A stretch of DNA of 56,172 bases from an uncultured Paraprevotella sp. (GCA_944321565.1 CALULT010000013.1:1-56172), one strand, 5' to 3'; counted from the first letter of the stretch, positions 25,084 to 34,906 are shown. Numbers and translations are program-made. The notes: generated by a model not told the origin, from the letters alone.

Positions 25084-26348
25084 ACTCTTTTTCTTTTAGA
25101 ATTTGACTTATTGTTTTTGATTCTCTCTTCCTTATATATATAGGCGTGGTAGAAGCAACGCATGGCCATCGCGCCGAACAGGCACCACAACGGATAGTCG
25201 GGACAGGGCAACCACGCGCAGGCCACGATGAAACCCGCCAGCACCAGCCCGTAAAACCCATAGACCTTCCGCCACACGTCCGGGGCAAACGGACGCATCC
25301 GGCTCCACACATACACCGCCAGCGGCAGGATGTTGAGCACCACGTGGTATTTGTTCCATCCCGTGGCCACCAGGTCGGAGCACCACCACAGGAAAGCCAT
25401 GAACAGTCCCGCCAACGCCTGCACCGCAAACAACACCGCGTCCGCCACCCGTCCGCACCTGCGCCAGCTCCCCGCATGCCTCCACTGCGCCACGGTCAGC
25501 AGCACCGTCATCAGCAAAACCGCGCCGAAAACCGCCAACGGGCCGGGAAACCGTGATGAAGGCACGGCATCCGCGCCGGGGTCGTACAACACTTCGGGCG
25601 CACCGGCCAACAACGGGCGGCGACAACCCGCCGTGTCCTCAATGCAGGCATCCGACCACACTTCCACGATGTCGGCCGGCACCATCACCCGCTTTTCCAA
25701 TGCCACTTCGCGGTCGGCCTCGTCGCCCATCATCAACATCATGAACACCCGCGTCCACGGAAACGGCTCCAAGGCCCGGCAGGCGATTTCCCGCCGCGAG
25801 CCATGCACCCATTCCGGCAAGCGGCCATATACGATGCGCTCACGGGCCAAGGCACAGTCCACGAACGAAACCACCTCAAGCCCGCAACCGCGGTTCAGGT
25901 AGTCGTAGGTCATGTACAGCCCCTCGGCCACTTTCCCGTCCAGCAACCTCCACAACTCGCGCTTCTCTTCCGCCGTCAGGTTCAGGGGATAGCCCGTCAC
26001 CTTGCGTCGTTCAGCCTTTTGGGCCGCCACATAGTCCGAAATCCGCACCACGACCAACCCCACCCGGGCTTTGCCGGCCAGGAACCCCCAGACCTCTTCC
26101 ATCGGCTGCGCGATTTCGGAACTGAAACAATAGTCCATCCCATAGGTGGGGCATTCCATCCGCAACGTGGCATGCCCCAGCGTGGAATAGAGCGCACCGC
26201 CCGAAGGGGCCGAAACCACCAAAGAGACCCGGACAAAATCCGTAGTGTCCGCCCACAGCGGGTCCGCCTTGTGTACATCGCCCCACGCATGGAACGACAC
26301 GCACAAAACGCCACACAACGCTGCCAGCCACCTGCGGAACCTCATCAT
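25080..26348 (-). CDS. DUF4105 family membrane protein (Lnb N-terminal-like)
   Basis: The 422-residue protein has a signal peptide followed by the DUF4105/Lnb N-terminal periplasmic domain: VSLVVSAPSGGALYSTLGHATLRM and YDYLNRGCGLEVV, with Cys and His residues that resemble the thiol-dependent Lnb-type active site. After about residue 255 come four to five membrane helices and a short basic C-terminal tail. The family is related to NlpC-like thiol enzymes, but no reaction is known for it. The frame can extend to 26387, which would run into the TlpA gene; ATG 26348 is chosen, leaving 19 bases between them. Confidence 0.8.
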   Translation of the reverse strand: MMRFRRWLAALCGVLCVSFHAWGDVHKADPLWADTTDFVRVSLVVSAPSGGALYSTLGHATLRMECPTYGMDYCFSSEIAQPMEEVWGFLAGKARVGLVVVRISDYVAAQKAERRKVTGYPLNLTAEEKRELWRLLDGKVAEGLYMTYDYLNRGCGLEVVSFVDCALARERIVYGRLPEWVHGSRREIACRALEPFPWTRVFMMLMMGDEADREVALEKRVMVPADIVEVWSDACIEDTAGCRRPLLAGAPEVLYDPGADAVPSSRFPGPLAVFGAVLLMTVLLTVAQWRHAGSWRRCGRVADAVLFAVQALAGLFMAFLWWCSDLVATGWNKYHVVLNILPLAVYVWSRMRPFAPDVWRKVYGFYGLVLAGFIVACAWLPCPDYPLWCLFGAMAMRCFYHAYIYKEERIKNNKSNSKRKRV

Positions 26349-26367
26349 CGCCTGTCCTCCCCGCCGT

Positions 26368-27768
26368 TTACTGAAGCAACGAATCAATCAAGGTTTTCGT
26401 GGATTCTTCCGACGGGCGGGAAGCCGACGACTGATAAAGCTTGCCTTCGCGGTCGAAAAGCATGAAACGGGGTATGCCCGTGATGTTGTAGTACTTCACG
26501 CCTTCGGAATCATCGGGATTGGGTATGTTGTACTGTTCCCAAGCCGGTTTGTCGGCGGCTATCATCTTTTTCCAGGCCGCCACGTTGGTGTCGATAGACA
26601 CACTGATGACACGCACCCGGTCGTTGTCCTTGTAATGTTCCACCAGCTTCTCCAGATAGGGAATCTCCCGGCGGCAGGGGACGCACCAGGTGGCCCAGAA
26701 ATCGACATAGGCCACTTTTCCGCCGCCCACCAGCGACTTGAAGCCCACGGTCTTGTCCTCCGGCGTGTTCACCGGGAAGTCAATGGCAGGCCGTCCCGGT
26801 TCGTTACGCACGAGAATGTCCAGCTGATTCCGCACGATGGGCACATAAGTCGTGTCGGTCGCCACGTCCAGATATTGTTCCAGCACATCCTTCATCGGCG
26901 AGCCACCGAACTGCATCAGGAAGAACTGCCCCATCATGTAGCGGTTGGCCACCCGGTTGCGCACGTCCTGGTCGGACACCAACGCCTTCAGGCACTTCAA
27001 CTGTGCCGCATCGGACGACAAAGGTTTATAACGGTCGGCATGCGCGGCATAATACCAAGCCAGATAGCCACAAATGTCGTCCACGGCCGCCGTGTCGTTC
27101 ATCTGGATGGTTTTCGTGAAAACCATGAAATCGGCATCCGCGCCCATCTTCGTGCCGGCTTTCTCCTTAGCCTCGGCGTATGACAAATAAGTGCTCCGGG
27201 CTGCCTGCTTCAGATAGCCCTGTTTCTCGGCCACAAAATCCGGGTCGTCCACACGGGCCAGCAGGGCCGACAACTTGGCGATGCGTTCGTCCACGTAAGC
27301 CCGGCAAGCCTGGAAATCGGGCAAGCGCACCAACGTCTCGTCGGTAAGTTCCTGCGAATGGCTGAAATAGTAATTGAAAAGATTCATGTAATCCGACTTC
27401 TCCGCATTGTCGCCCGAAAAAGTGACACCGAGCGTCACGCTATCCGGGCTGAACACCAGGGGATTAATCTCGGCATGGGTCTTTTTCCCCGGTGCCAGCA
27501 CCACGTTGAACGACTTGTGCTCGCGCGCCTGCCGGCCTTCCCAAAACACGGTCACGTCCGCTTCCGTCTTCATGGGCTTGGACAAGGCGAACGTGCCGTC
27601 CTTGCGGATGTCCAACGTGTCGTATCCCTCTCCAGGATTTCCGAAATAACAAAACAACGTGTCTTGTCCGGCATAGTCCATGACCTTGCCCGTGAACACG
27701 GTCTCCCCGGACTGCGCCCGCATACCTGCGGCCATCAGGCAGGCCGCGCACCACATGCCTATTCTCAT
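26368..27768 (-). CDS. TlpA-family thioredoxin, long form
   Basis: The 466-residue protein has a signal peptide (WCAACLMAAGMRAQ), a beta-rich N-terminal domain (VFTGKVMDYAGQDTLF), a large helical middle region (about 150-320) and a C-terminal thioredoxin domain with YVDFWATWCVPCRREIPYLEK, active site WCVPC at about 361-365, and TGIPRFMLFDREGK as the cis-Pro loop. This layout is common for Bacteroidetes outer TlpA proteins encoded next to SusCD pairs. It should act in the periplasm as a disulfide reductase or oxidase. It is the first of three TlpA proteins in the run. Confidence 0.9.
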   Translation of the reverse strand: MRIGMWCAACLMAAGMRAQSGETVFTGKVMDYAGQDTLFCYFGNPGEGYDTLDIRKDGTFALSKPMKTEADVTVFWEGRQAREHKSFNVVLAPGKKTHAEINPLVFSPDSVTLGVTFSGDNAEKSDYMNLFNYYFSHSQELTDETLVRLPDFQACRAYVDERIAKLSALLARVDDPDFVAEKQGYLKQAARSTYLSYAEAKEKAGTKMGADADFMVFTKTIQMNDTAAVDDICGYLAWYYAAHADRYKPLSSDAAQLKCLKALVSDQDVRNRVANRYMMGQFFLMQFGGSPMKDVLEQYLDVATDTTYVPIVRNQLDILVRNEPGRPAIDFPVNTPEDKTVGFKSLVGGGKVAYVDFWATWCVPCRREIPYLEKLVEHYKDNDRVRVISVSIDTNVAAWKKMIAADKPAWEQYNIPNPDDSEGVKYYNITGIPRFMLFDREGKLYQSSASRPSEESTKTLIDSLLQ

Positions 27769-27808
27769 TCCTTTCTTTTTTATTTTTCTCTTCCGTTTTT
27801 ATCCTCAA

Positions 27809-28513
27809 TCAATTCACGTCCCTGACGAAACGCACATAGAGCTGATAGTGGTCCTTCTCCATGCTGTGCCGCCAAACACCGTTTCCATTATAAATGAACT
27901 TACGGGCAAAATAAAAGCCCGAATCCCGTGAAGGATCTTGCGTAGCCGTCCAATAATACCCATACACAGCCATATAACGCCAACCTAACCGTCCTCCCGA
28001 AGTGTAGTCCGTGTAATAACCGCCACATTGGATGCCCAACGTGGAATAATCATCGGACTCGGTCTTCATCAACCCTCCTACATTGCCACGCCAATCCAAC
28101 CCTGCAGCCTCATCGGCCGACATGCCGAAATGGCGTTCCAGCTTCTGCCAATCCTCATCGGTGGGCAACCGCCATCCCTCAGGCACTGCTTCAAAAGCCT
28201 GGTCTAGCCGGTAAAGGCAACCAAAGCGGTCGTAATAGCGGTAATCAAACTCCACATCCGCCCACTCCCAAGTGTTCGGCTGATAAATACTGCAAACGTT
28301 TTGATCCGAAATAATATAATGGGAATTCTCACAAGTCCACTCTTGGTCTCCATAGCGCACGTAATGATACACATAACCATCACGCTCGTCCACAAACGTT
28401 CCTATAGCATCCGGTGCAATTTGGGGCGAAATCTCTTCATCATCAGAACAGCCCGCAGCCAATCCTCCCAAGAAAACACCCCACAAATATATACACAACT
28501 TCTTCATTTCCAT
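27809..28513 (-). CDS. FISUMP-domain lipoprotein
   Basis: The 234-residue lipoprotein has lipobox LAAGC (about residue 22) and the FISUMP (Fibrobacter succinogenes major paralogous) domain, seen as DGYVYHYVRYGDQEWTCEN, YDRFGCLYRLDQAFEAVPEGWRLPTDEDW and the C-terminal YYWTATQ and VRFVRD pieces. FISUMP proteins are cell-surface lipoproteins; their role in substrate binding is inferred. It lies between the metallohydrolase-like lipoprotein and the first TlpA gene. A second ATG two codons later (28507) is possible. Confidence 0.85.
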   Translation of the reverse strand: MEMKKLCIYLWGVFLGGLAAGCSDDEEISPQIAPDAIGTFVDERDGYVYHYVRYGDQEWTCENSHYIISDQNVCSIYQPNTWEWADVEFDYRYYDRFGCLYRLDQAFEAVPEGWRLPTDEDWQKLERHFGMSADEAAGLDWRGNVGGLMKTESDDYSTLGIQCGGYYTDYTSGGRLGWRYMAVYGYYWTATQDPSRDSGFYFARKFIYNGNGVWRHSMEKDHYQLYVRFVRDVN

Positions 28514-28520
28514 TTATAAA

Positions 28521-29432
28521 TTAGAATATAAAGCCCAAATTTACTAATGTTTCACGTACAAGGCGGTATTTTTCCATCACAAGAGGATACTGCCCATAAG
28601 CGACCGACATCGTGGCCTCGTCCAAAGTCAGCACGTAAGTAACATAACCGGCCAAATCCGAGTCAAAATCCGGATAGTACCCATTAGCCAGCCCACCTGA
28701 TGAATTAGTTCCTTTCACAAGGAATCCGGCTTCATAAAGCTTCTGCATGTTATCCGAATTGCTTGTATAAGAGAATGTGCCACTATAATAATCCTGACTC
28801 ACTTCCCTGAAGTCCGCGAACTCATCGGGGCGGGTATTCACCCATTCGGATAGGAACGTGTTGATGACACGGGATGCATACAACTCACAAGAAGCCTCGT
28901 TATCATGTTCCAATATATACTTACAAGCCACCACCACGCAACGGTCTCCCACCGCTGCATCGGGGACCGTGAAACCATTGTCTAATACACGCCGGACTTC
29001 GGAGACAAGCATCCAGGAAAAAGGACGCAATCCTTTCGAAAAATGCACCAAAACGTAATCCTCCAAGAATGCCAACGCCTTTTTCTGTTCCTCCCAACCA
29101 TCCAAGAAATCGTAATCATACTCCGCCGACGCTCCGGTCGTGGTGCCCAGCGTATAGCCCAAATCCAACAATTCAGTGAAATAGAAAGGATTGCCATTGC
29201 TGTCATATCCCAAAAGTTCATGCTGCAACGTGTCATTGAAGAGCAAGAAGCTCCCCGTCTCTGCATAGAACCCGCGCCGCAGGATTGAAACGGAGTCTTG
29301 CGCAGAAGGATCCGGCAGAAACGTGTCCAAACGGTATTCGTAACTTGGTGCCAGCCCATCTTCCTTGCAGCCTGCCAGCAACACCATGGCGCACAAAGCG
29401 CACCTCCACACATATTTTCTTATTTTCCTCAT
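28521..29432 (-). CDS. metallohydrolase-like lipoprotein lacking the HExxH motif
   Basis: The 303-residue lipoprotein (lipobox LLAGC, Cys about residue 20) sits directly after SusD and fits the position of the SusCD-associated zinc metallohydrolase lipoproteins. Its second half matches their pattern, with FREVSQDYYSGTFSYTSNSD, then YEAGFLVKG and a late DFDSDLAGYVTYVL, but where the family has HExxHxxH the sequence reads INTFLSEWVNT. It therefore lacks the zinc-binding residues and is unlikely to be an active protease. It may retain a substrate-binding role on the cell surface. The start at 29432 avoids the longer frame that overlaps susD. Confidence 0.6.
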   Translation of the reverse strand: MRKIRKYVWRCALCAMVLLAGCKEDGLAPSYEYRLDTFLPDPSAQDSVSILRRGFYAETGSFLLFNDTLQHELLGYDSNGNPFYFTELLDLGYTLGTTTGASAEYDYDFLDGWEEQKKALAFLEDYVLVHFSKGLRPFSWMLVSEVRRVLDNGFTVPDAAVGDRCVVVACKYILEHDNEASCELYASRVINTFLSEWVNTRPDEFADFREVSQDYYSGTFSYTSNSDNMQKLYEAGFLVKGTNSSGGLANGYYPDFDSDLAGYVTYVLTLDEATMSVAYGQYPLVMEKYRLVRETLVNLGFIF

Positions 29433-29445
29433 TGTTTTGTCTCCT

Positions 29446-31050
29446 CTAATTCGTTGGGTTGTCAATTATGGTTCCCTCCCTGAAGGGATTCCCGTTGCCC
29501 TGCATACCGGTATTAAACTCCAAAACCTCATATGGAATGGGCAATGTCCAAGAAGGGTCGTCTTCTTTCAACACGAAACGTTCGCGCCGGACAATCTCGG
29601 TGCTCAATTCATCCACATAATAAGTATAGTCGTGCGTCAACGAAATCCGCTCGGGGTACACGGGACACACCCGGTAACGGCGCAAGTCGAACCAACGCTG
29701 CCCTTCCAAGATAAACTCCTTGCGCCGCTCCTTGCGGATTTCTCCCACCAGTTCCTCTCCGGAAGCCGTCACTTCTGCCGTGCCAGTCTGGTAGCGATAG
29801 CCCCGCAGGTGGTTCAACGCCTCGCGGGCTTCCGTCTCATGCCCTAGGTAAGCTTCCGCCTCGGCCTTGTTCAAGTAAGCCTCGGCCGAACGCAACAGGA
29901 ACACATTGGAAACCGACGCTATTTTCCCGCCCCAGCCATGCACATACAACTCATAATAATAATCCGGGGCAGACGGAGAAAAACTCTCGTTAGTAGAAGA
30001 AACGTTATATGGTTCCAACTTCGTGAGGCCGATGAAATGTCCGAGATGCCAAAACCACTGTGTCTTACGCAAATCGTCATCACCATAAAGGCCATAAAGT
30101 TCCGCGCTCACGCGATAGCCTTGGTAGGCATAATCCATCTGTGCCGGAAGGTCGTTGCCTCCCATGCTGAAGATGTTCTCCACATTTCCCTCAACCGAAA
30201 AAGGACTATTGTTCCCATTCAACTGCATCAATGCCGGATGGGCGTCAATCACGCGATTGGCGGCATCCACACACTCCTGCCAACGCCCCATGTAGAGGAA
30301 CACCCGGCTCAGCAACAAGTTGACCGCCGTGGAATCGGCACGGTAAATAGAATTCTTCTCCGTGTCATAAATCCGAAAATCGGCACGTGCCGCTTCCAAA
30401 TCGGAAAGGATCAAATCATAAACTTCCTGCACCGTGTTCCGGTCGAATTTCCTGTCCTCCACATTCTCGGAAGTCTTCACCGGTACGCCCAAATCCGTAT
30501 CCGCAGTGGCTGCATTGTAGGGTTGCCCGTAAACATTCACCAACCAATAGTAGAAAGCTGCACGAAGGAAACGGGCTTCCGCACGCACCTTGGCACAACC
30601 CCGGATTTCCTCGTCCGTGGCACATGGCACACTCCCCACAGCCGCAAGAATGTTGTTGGCCACGTTAATGCCATAATAGCATTTGGTCCACTCCTTGTTG
30701 TCATCATAGAAGTCCGTATATTCCTGATTCTGTCCAGAGCGCTGCTGCCAAGTATAATAACCAAACGTATATGGTTTGCTGTAAGAGATCTTCCGGCTTT
30801 CCACCGCAAGATTGTTTTCATCCAACTCATCGCCCACATAATGGATGAAAGTCCCGAAGTTAGGGCTTCCTGTCTGGCTCATCGTCCCACAAACTTCCGG
30901 TTGCACATAACCGCTCCCCACCAACAGTTCATTCAAGTCTTCCCAAGACTCCGCATAAAAAGAACTTTGCGAATATTCTTCCAAAAAGTCCGAACACGAC
31001 ACAACCAAGGCCGCCATGCCCGCCAACGCCACATATTTAATCGTTCTCAT
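29446..31050 (-). CDS. SusD/RagB nutrient-uptake lipoprotein
   Basis: SusD proteins are surface lipoproteins that cap the SusC channel and capture a substrate. The 534-residue protein has lipobox VVSC (Cys 19) and the RagB/SusD helical fold: CYYGINVANNILA near residue 125, ARFLRAAFYYWLVNVYGQP near residue 163, and the C-terminal LNKAEAEAYLGHETEAREALN and RKERRKEFILEGQRWFDLRRY, the family hallmark. It lies 24 bases downstream of its SusC partner. The substrate cannot be predicted, but the neighbouring genes are not carbohydrate-active enzymes. Confidence 0.95.
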   Translation of the reverse strand: MRTIKYVALAGMAALVVSCSDFLEEYSQSSFYAESWEDLNELLVGSGYVQPEVCGTMSQTGSPNFGTFIHYVGDELDENNLAVESRKISYSKPYTFGYYTWQQRSGQNQEYTDFYDDNKEWTKCYYGINVANNILAAVGSVPCATDEEIRGCAKVRAEARFLRAAFYYWLVNVYGQPYNAATADTDLGVPVKTSENVEDRKFDRNTVQEVYDLILSDLEAARADFRIYDTEKNSIYRADSTAVNLLLSRVFLYMGRWQECVDAANRVIDAHPALMQLNGNNSPFSVEGNVENIFSMGGNDLPAQMDYAYQGYRVSAELYGLYGDDDLRKTQWFWHLGHFIGLTKLEPYNVSSTNESFSPSAPDYYYELYVHGWGGKIASVSNVFLLRSAEAYLNKAEAEAYLGHETEAREALNHLRGYRYQTGTAEVTASGEELVGEIRKERRKEFILEGQRWFDLRRYRVCPVYPERISLTHDYTYYVDELSTEIVRRERFVLKEDDPSWTLPIPYEVLEFNTGMQGNGNPFREGTIIDNPTN

Positions 31051-31074
31051 AATATTTCCCTCTTTAGATAAATG

Positions 31075-34000
31075 TTAGAAATTCGCCGAAATCCCGAACG
31101 TGAACGACGGAGTGTCCGACAACTGCACTTCTGTGAACCCGCCCTGGGTCGGAGTTTGTCCTTTCAAACTTTTGTCGCAGAACGTATAAAGATTATACGC
31201 GCTCAAGGTCAACGCCAACCGGTCCATGTGCCACCGTTTCAACAGTTTGCTGTCGAATTCGTAAGTGAGATACACGCTTGAAAGCTTCACATAGCCCGCA
31301 TTGACTGTCCGCACATCGGAATAGTCGTAACGGGTATAAGCGTCCGAGTCAATCTTCGGGCCGTGGAAAAAGTCGTCTTCTGTATAATGCCAATCATAAT
31401 CAAAACGATCATCCGACCAACTGGAAATCAACGCCGGGATATTCGTGTGCCACTCGTCGCCCGGCTTCTGCCAACGCGAAAGGAACTCCCTATTGAAATT
31501 ACTCTCCGCAGAGAATCCACTCACGTAACCGTCAAAGATGCGGAACAGACGGGTGCGCGCACCGAAATTATAAAGCAGCGTGAAGCCCAATCGCCATTCC
31601 TTGTAAGAGAATGTGTTGTTGATGCTGCCTGTCACATCCGGCTCACGCTTTCCTGTGGGCACCAACAGCCGCGTGTAAGCGTAATAATTGTCTTGGTTGT
31701 TCAGCTCCGCCGCACGGTCTTCCCAGTCATCGAATATCGGTCCTCCATTCATCGGGTTCAATCCCAAAAACTTGTAAGACCAAAATGTCCCCACTGGATA
31801 ACCGTCCACGATGGCCGTACCGTCCTTGAAATCTTCCAATTCATAGGAATCGCCAGCCGGCGTGGTCTTCACCTTGTTCCACACCTTGGACACGTTGCCC
31901 GAAAGAATCCAATAGAAATCTCCTGCCTTTACCGGCGTGGCACTCAGCGTCACATTAAAGCCTTTGTTGATTACCTTTCCGGAATTGACCACATACGAGG
32001 TATAACCATTGATATCCGAGATGGTCTTGTTCATGAAGGCGTCAGTCGTTGTTTTGTGGTAATATTCCGCGCCCACTTGCAACCGTCCGCCAAAGAACGA
32101 ACTTTCCAGCCCCACGTTGGTCGAACGGGTTTTCTCCCAACGCAAGTCCGGATTGGCAAAGCTCACCACGGTGGATTCAAACTCGTTGAACACCGAGTTC
32201 AGGCTACCCTTGGCCAAGGTCATCACTGGCAGCTGCCCGTCGAGCATATTGCCCTGCTCACCATAGGAAGCCTTCAGCGTCAGGTCGTTCATCCACGACG
32301 GGTGGAAATCGAAAATCTCCAACAGCCGCGCATTGCCCGACACCGACCATATCGGCAAAAGTTTCTCGTTGCTGCGGCTGCCGAACTGGTTGGAACCGTC
32401 AAAACGGCCGTTCACATTGGCCGTGAAATAATTGCCGAAGCTGTAAGACAAAGTGGCGTAGGCCGAAAATATGTTGTTCTTCGTGTCGGTTATGGTAGGA
32501 TGGTTGTTACGCAACCAAGAGGTGTAAGAAGTGAATTCCTCCGGCACATTTTCCATAAACGTGCGCCCACGTTCTCTAAAATATGCACGGTCTTCGCGGC
32601 TGTAGCCACTGGACATATTGGAACTGGCTTCCACGCCGACCGCCACATTGATATTATGGTTACGAGCCTTGCCCAACCATTTGTTGTAGTTCCCCTGGAA
32701 GCGGGTCGTCCAGCCCTTGTTGCGGGTATGATTCGTGTTCAAGATGCCACCGTACGGCAATTGGGAATCAACCGAAGGTTCTTCTCCATATTCACTACCA
32801 CGCATAAGCCCCACGTGGCAGCTCCGTTCACCCCACCATCCTTCAATCTCGGAATTGGACGTGTTGACCGACACGATCCAATTGAAAAACAAATCCTCGA
32901 AAGGCTTGTAGCGCAGGTTGGAAGTGGCTGTCACACTGCTCACCGTCTGTTTCTGATAGCTGTTCTCCAATTCTGAAAGGATATTGAATTTCATGTACGT
33001 GTCATACGTGTAGCCGCTTGAATTCGTGACCGTGGAAGGTTTGTCGTAAAATGCATACGACCCATCCGGGTTAAAAGCCGCGATGGTGCGGCTCGTGTTG
33101 TAGGCATAATTAATGGGATTCACATCGTCCTGTGCATATTCGCGGTCGTTCAGATAACCGTTCATGTTGATTTCCCAATCAATCTTGGAGTTGATTTTCA
33201 TGTTGATTTTCGCCATGGCCGTATAGCGGCGGTTGGTCGTGTTGTTGATTACATCGTCTTGGTCGGTATAACCCACGGACGTGTAGTAGCGCACCTTTTC
33301 CGATCCTCCGGACACGCTCACGCTGTGTTCGTGCGAGAAAGAATTGTGGCAAAGGATGTCAAACCAGTCCGTGTTACGCGTCTCCATGGCCGCCACTTCG
33401 GCACGGAACTGATCTGGGGTGTAGAGTCCTTCATAAAGATTCTGCAATGCAGCCTCATAACCCACCAACGGCATGCTGGTCGGATAAGAAAAATGCATGT
33501 CCACCAAGTCGCGCGAGAACTGGATGCGCTCCTTCGAGTCCATCAGGTTGATCTTGCGGTCGGTGTAGTAAGGACGCTTGCGCACGGTGAAGTTGCCGGT
33601 GTAGGACACCAACGGGCGTCCCTCGCGCCCGCTCTTCGTAGTGACCACGATGACACCGTTGGCCGCCCGCGTACCATAAAGGGCGGTGGCTGCAGCGTCC
33701 TTCAACACGTCGATGCGCTGGATGTCCTGCGGGTTGATGCCCGCAATGGCGTTACCGATGCGGTTCACATAGTCGGGGTCGTTGAGCACGTCGGGGGACA
33801 AATCCACCGGGTCGGTCACGATGATGCCGTCCACCACCCACAACGGCTCACGGTTGCCGATCAACGTGGAAGTGCCACGCACACGGATACGCGGCGTGGC
33901 ATTGATTTCCCCACTGTTGGCCGACACCATCAAGTCCGGTATCTTGCCTTCAAGCATCTTGTCGATAGACGAAATGCCCGGAATCTCCAAGTCCTTCATA

Positions 34001-34662
34001 TCAACCGAAACAACTGAACTCGTCAGGTTGCGGCGGTCCAACTGCTGGTAACCCGTCACCACCACGTCCTGCAACACCTTGGAGTCATCCTCCATGGCCA
34101 ATTCGAGCATCTGTCCGTTGCGGGCGCGCACCGTGAGCGCCTTCTTGCCTATGTAGGTCACGTGCAACGTGATGTGGTCTTCATCGCAAGGAATCGTGAA
34201 GTTCCCGTCTATGTCCGTCACGGTAGCGCGGTTGTGCGCCCTGTCGCGCACGGCAACCCCCGGCAACGGCTCGCCAGTCTCGTCCGAGATGATACCCCGC
34301 ACACTTCCTTTGCTGCGATACTGCTTCACCGCAAAAACCTGGATAAAACGGTCGTTCACCTCATAACGCAGGCGTGTCCCTTTCAACAATGCACCCATGG
34401 CATCCTGCATGGACGCATTTTTCAGGTTCACGCTCACCTTGTAAGGTTCCACGTCCTCGTAGGCAAACTGCATCTTGTAATAACCCGACAGGCGTTCCAC
34501 CTGCCGCAAGGCCTCCGCAAGCCGCTCATTCCGGCACGAATAGGTGATTTGCTTCCCATGCCCCGTCTGCGCGGACAGCATCCCGCAAAAGACCACGGCC
34601 AAAACCAGGCATGAAAAGATGCGCCTTGCGTACTCCCCTCTCAAAATCCGATTCAAACACAT
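31075..34662 (-). CDS. SusC/RagA TonB-dependent transporter with STN domain
   Basis: The 1195-residue outer-membrane transporter has a signal peptide, an N-terminal STN (secretin/TonB short N-terminal) domain (QITYSCRNERLAEALRQVE through RLRYEVNDRFIQVF, about residues 38-112), a carboxypeptidase-regulatory-like barrel-plug linker (GIISDETGEPLPGVAV), a TonB-box region, the plug with LKDAAATALYGTRAANGVIVV around residue 320, and the SusC beta barrel. STN domains normally signal to a FecR anti-sigma factor, yet no fecR or ECF sigma gene is near; a toxin-antitoxin pair occupies the upstream side. It heads the nine-gene run. No confident promoter was found in 34663-34906. Confidence 0.95.
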   Translation of the reverse strand: MCLNRILRGEYARRIFSCLVLAVVFCGMLSAQTGHGKQITYSCRNERLAEALRQVERLSGYYKMQFAYEDVEPYKVSVNLKNASMQDAMGALLKGTRLRYEVNDRFIQVFAVKQYRSKGSVRGIISDETGEPLPGVAVRDRAHNRATVTDIDGNFTIPCDEDHITLHVTYIGKKALTVRARNGQMLELAMEDDSKVLQDVVVTGYQQLDRRNLTSSVVSVDMKDLEIPGISSIDKMLEGKIPDLMVSANSGEINATPRIRVRGTSTLIGNREPLWVVDGIIVTDPVDLSPDVLNDPDYVNRIGNAIAGINPQDIQRIDVLKDAAATALYGTRAANGVIVVTTKSGREGRPLVSYTGNFTVRKRPYYTDRKINLMDSKERIQFSRDLVDMHFSYPTSMPLVGYEAALQNLYEGLYTPDQFRAEVAAMETRNTDWFDILCHNSFSHEHSVSVSGGSEKVRYYTSVGYTDQDDVINNTTNRRYTAMAKINMKINSKIDWEINMNGYLNDREYAQDDVNPINYAYNTSRTIAAFNPDGSYAFYDKPSTVTNSSGYTYDTYMKFNILSELENSYQKQTVSSVTATSNLRYKPFEDLFFNWIVSVNTSNSEIEGWWGERSCHVGLMRGSEYGEEPSVDSQLPYGGILNTNHTRNKGWTTRFQGNYNKWLGKARNHNINVAVGVEASSNMSSGYSREDRAYFRERGRTFMENVPEEFTSYTSWLRNNHPTITDTKNNIFSAYATLSYSFGNYFTANVNGRFDGSNQFGSRSNEKLLPIWSVSGNARLLEIFDFHPSWMNDLTLKASYGEQGNMLDGQLPVMTLAKGSLNSVFNEFESTVVSFANPDLRWEKTRSTNVGLESSFFGGRLQVGAEYYHKTTTDAFMNKTISDINGYTSYVVNSGKVINKGFNVTLSATPVKAGDFYWILSGNVSKVWNKVKTTPAGDSYELEDFKDGTAIVDGYPVGTFWSYKFLGLNPMNGGPIFDDWEDRAAELNNQDNYYAYTRLLVPTGKREPDVTGSINNTFSYKEWRLGFTLLYNFGARTRLFRIFDGYVSGFSAESNFNREFLSRWQKPGDEWHTNIPALISSWSDDRFDYDWHYTEDDFFHGPKIDSDAYTRYDYSDVRTVNAGYVKLSSVYLTYEFDSKLLKRWHMDRLALTLSAYNLYTFCDKSLKGQTPTQGGFTEVQLSDTPSFTFGISANF

Positions 34663-34870
34663 AGCTAACTTCTTTTAAGAATAAGCATGATTTTTATATG
34701 CTTTTTCTATATAAACAACTCACTATGCAAATCGGGCCCCCAAAAACAAAGAAAAAGTGTAAGTTTCCCTAAAAAAGTTTTCCTCCGCTTAATGGTTTGA
34801 CAAATTGAACTGGCATATCAGGCATGGCGAAGCACCTTTAACTACATTGCCAAAATATTCCGCCAAAAAG

Positions 34871-34902
34871 TTTGCAAGGATGTGAACTATAAATTACCTT
34901 TG
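34871..34902 (+). promoter_or_regulatory. promoter of the HigBA-type locus
   Basis: TTTG at 34871-34874 and TACCTTTG at 34895-34902 are 20 bases apart. The start codon at 34907 begins only four bases after the -7 box, so initiation would occur at or next to the ATG. Confidence 0.7.
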
Positions 34903-34906
34903 TGGT

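Noticed and set aside
31363-32976. 537-codon open frame on the plus strand
   Set aside because: It is antisense to the SusC barrel and has typical shadow composition with no motifs.
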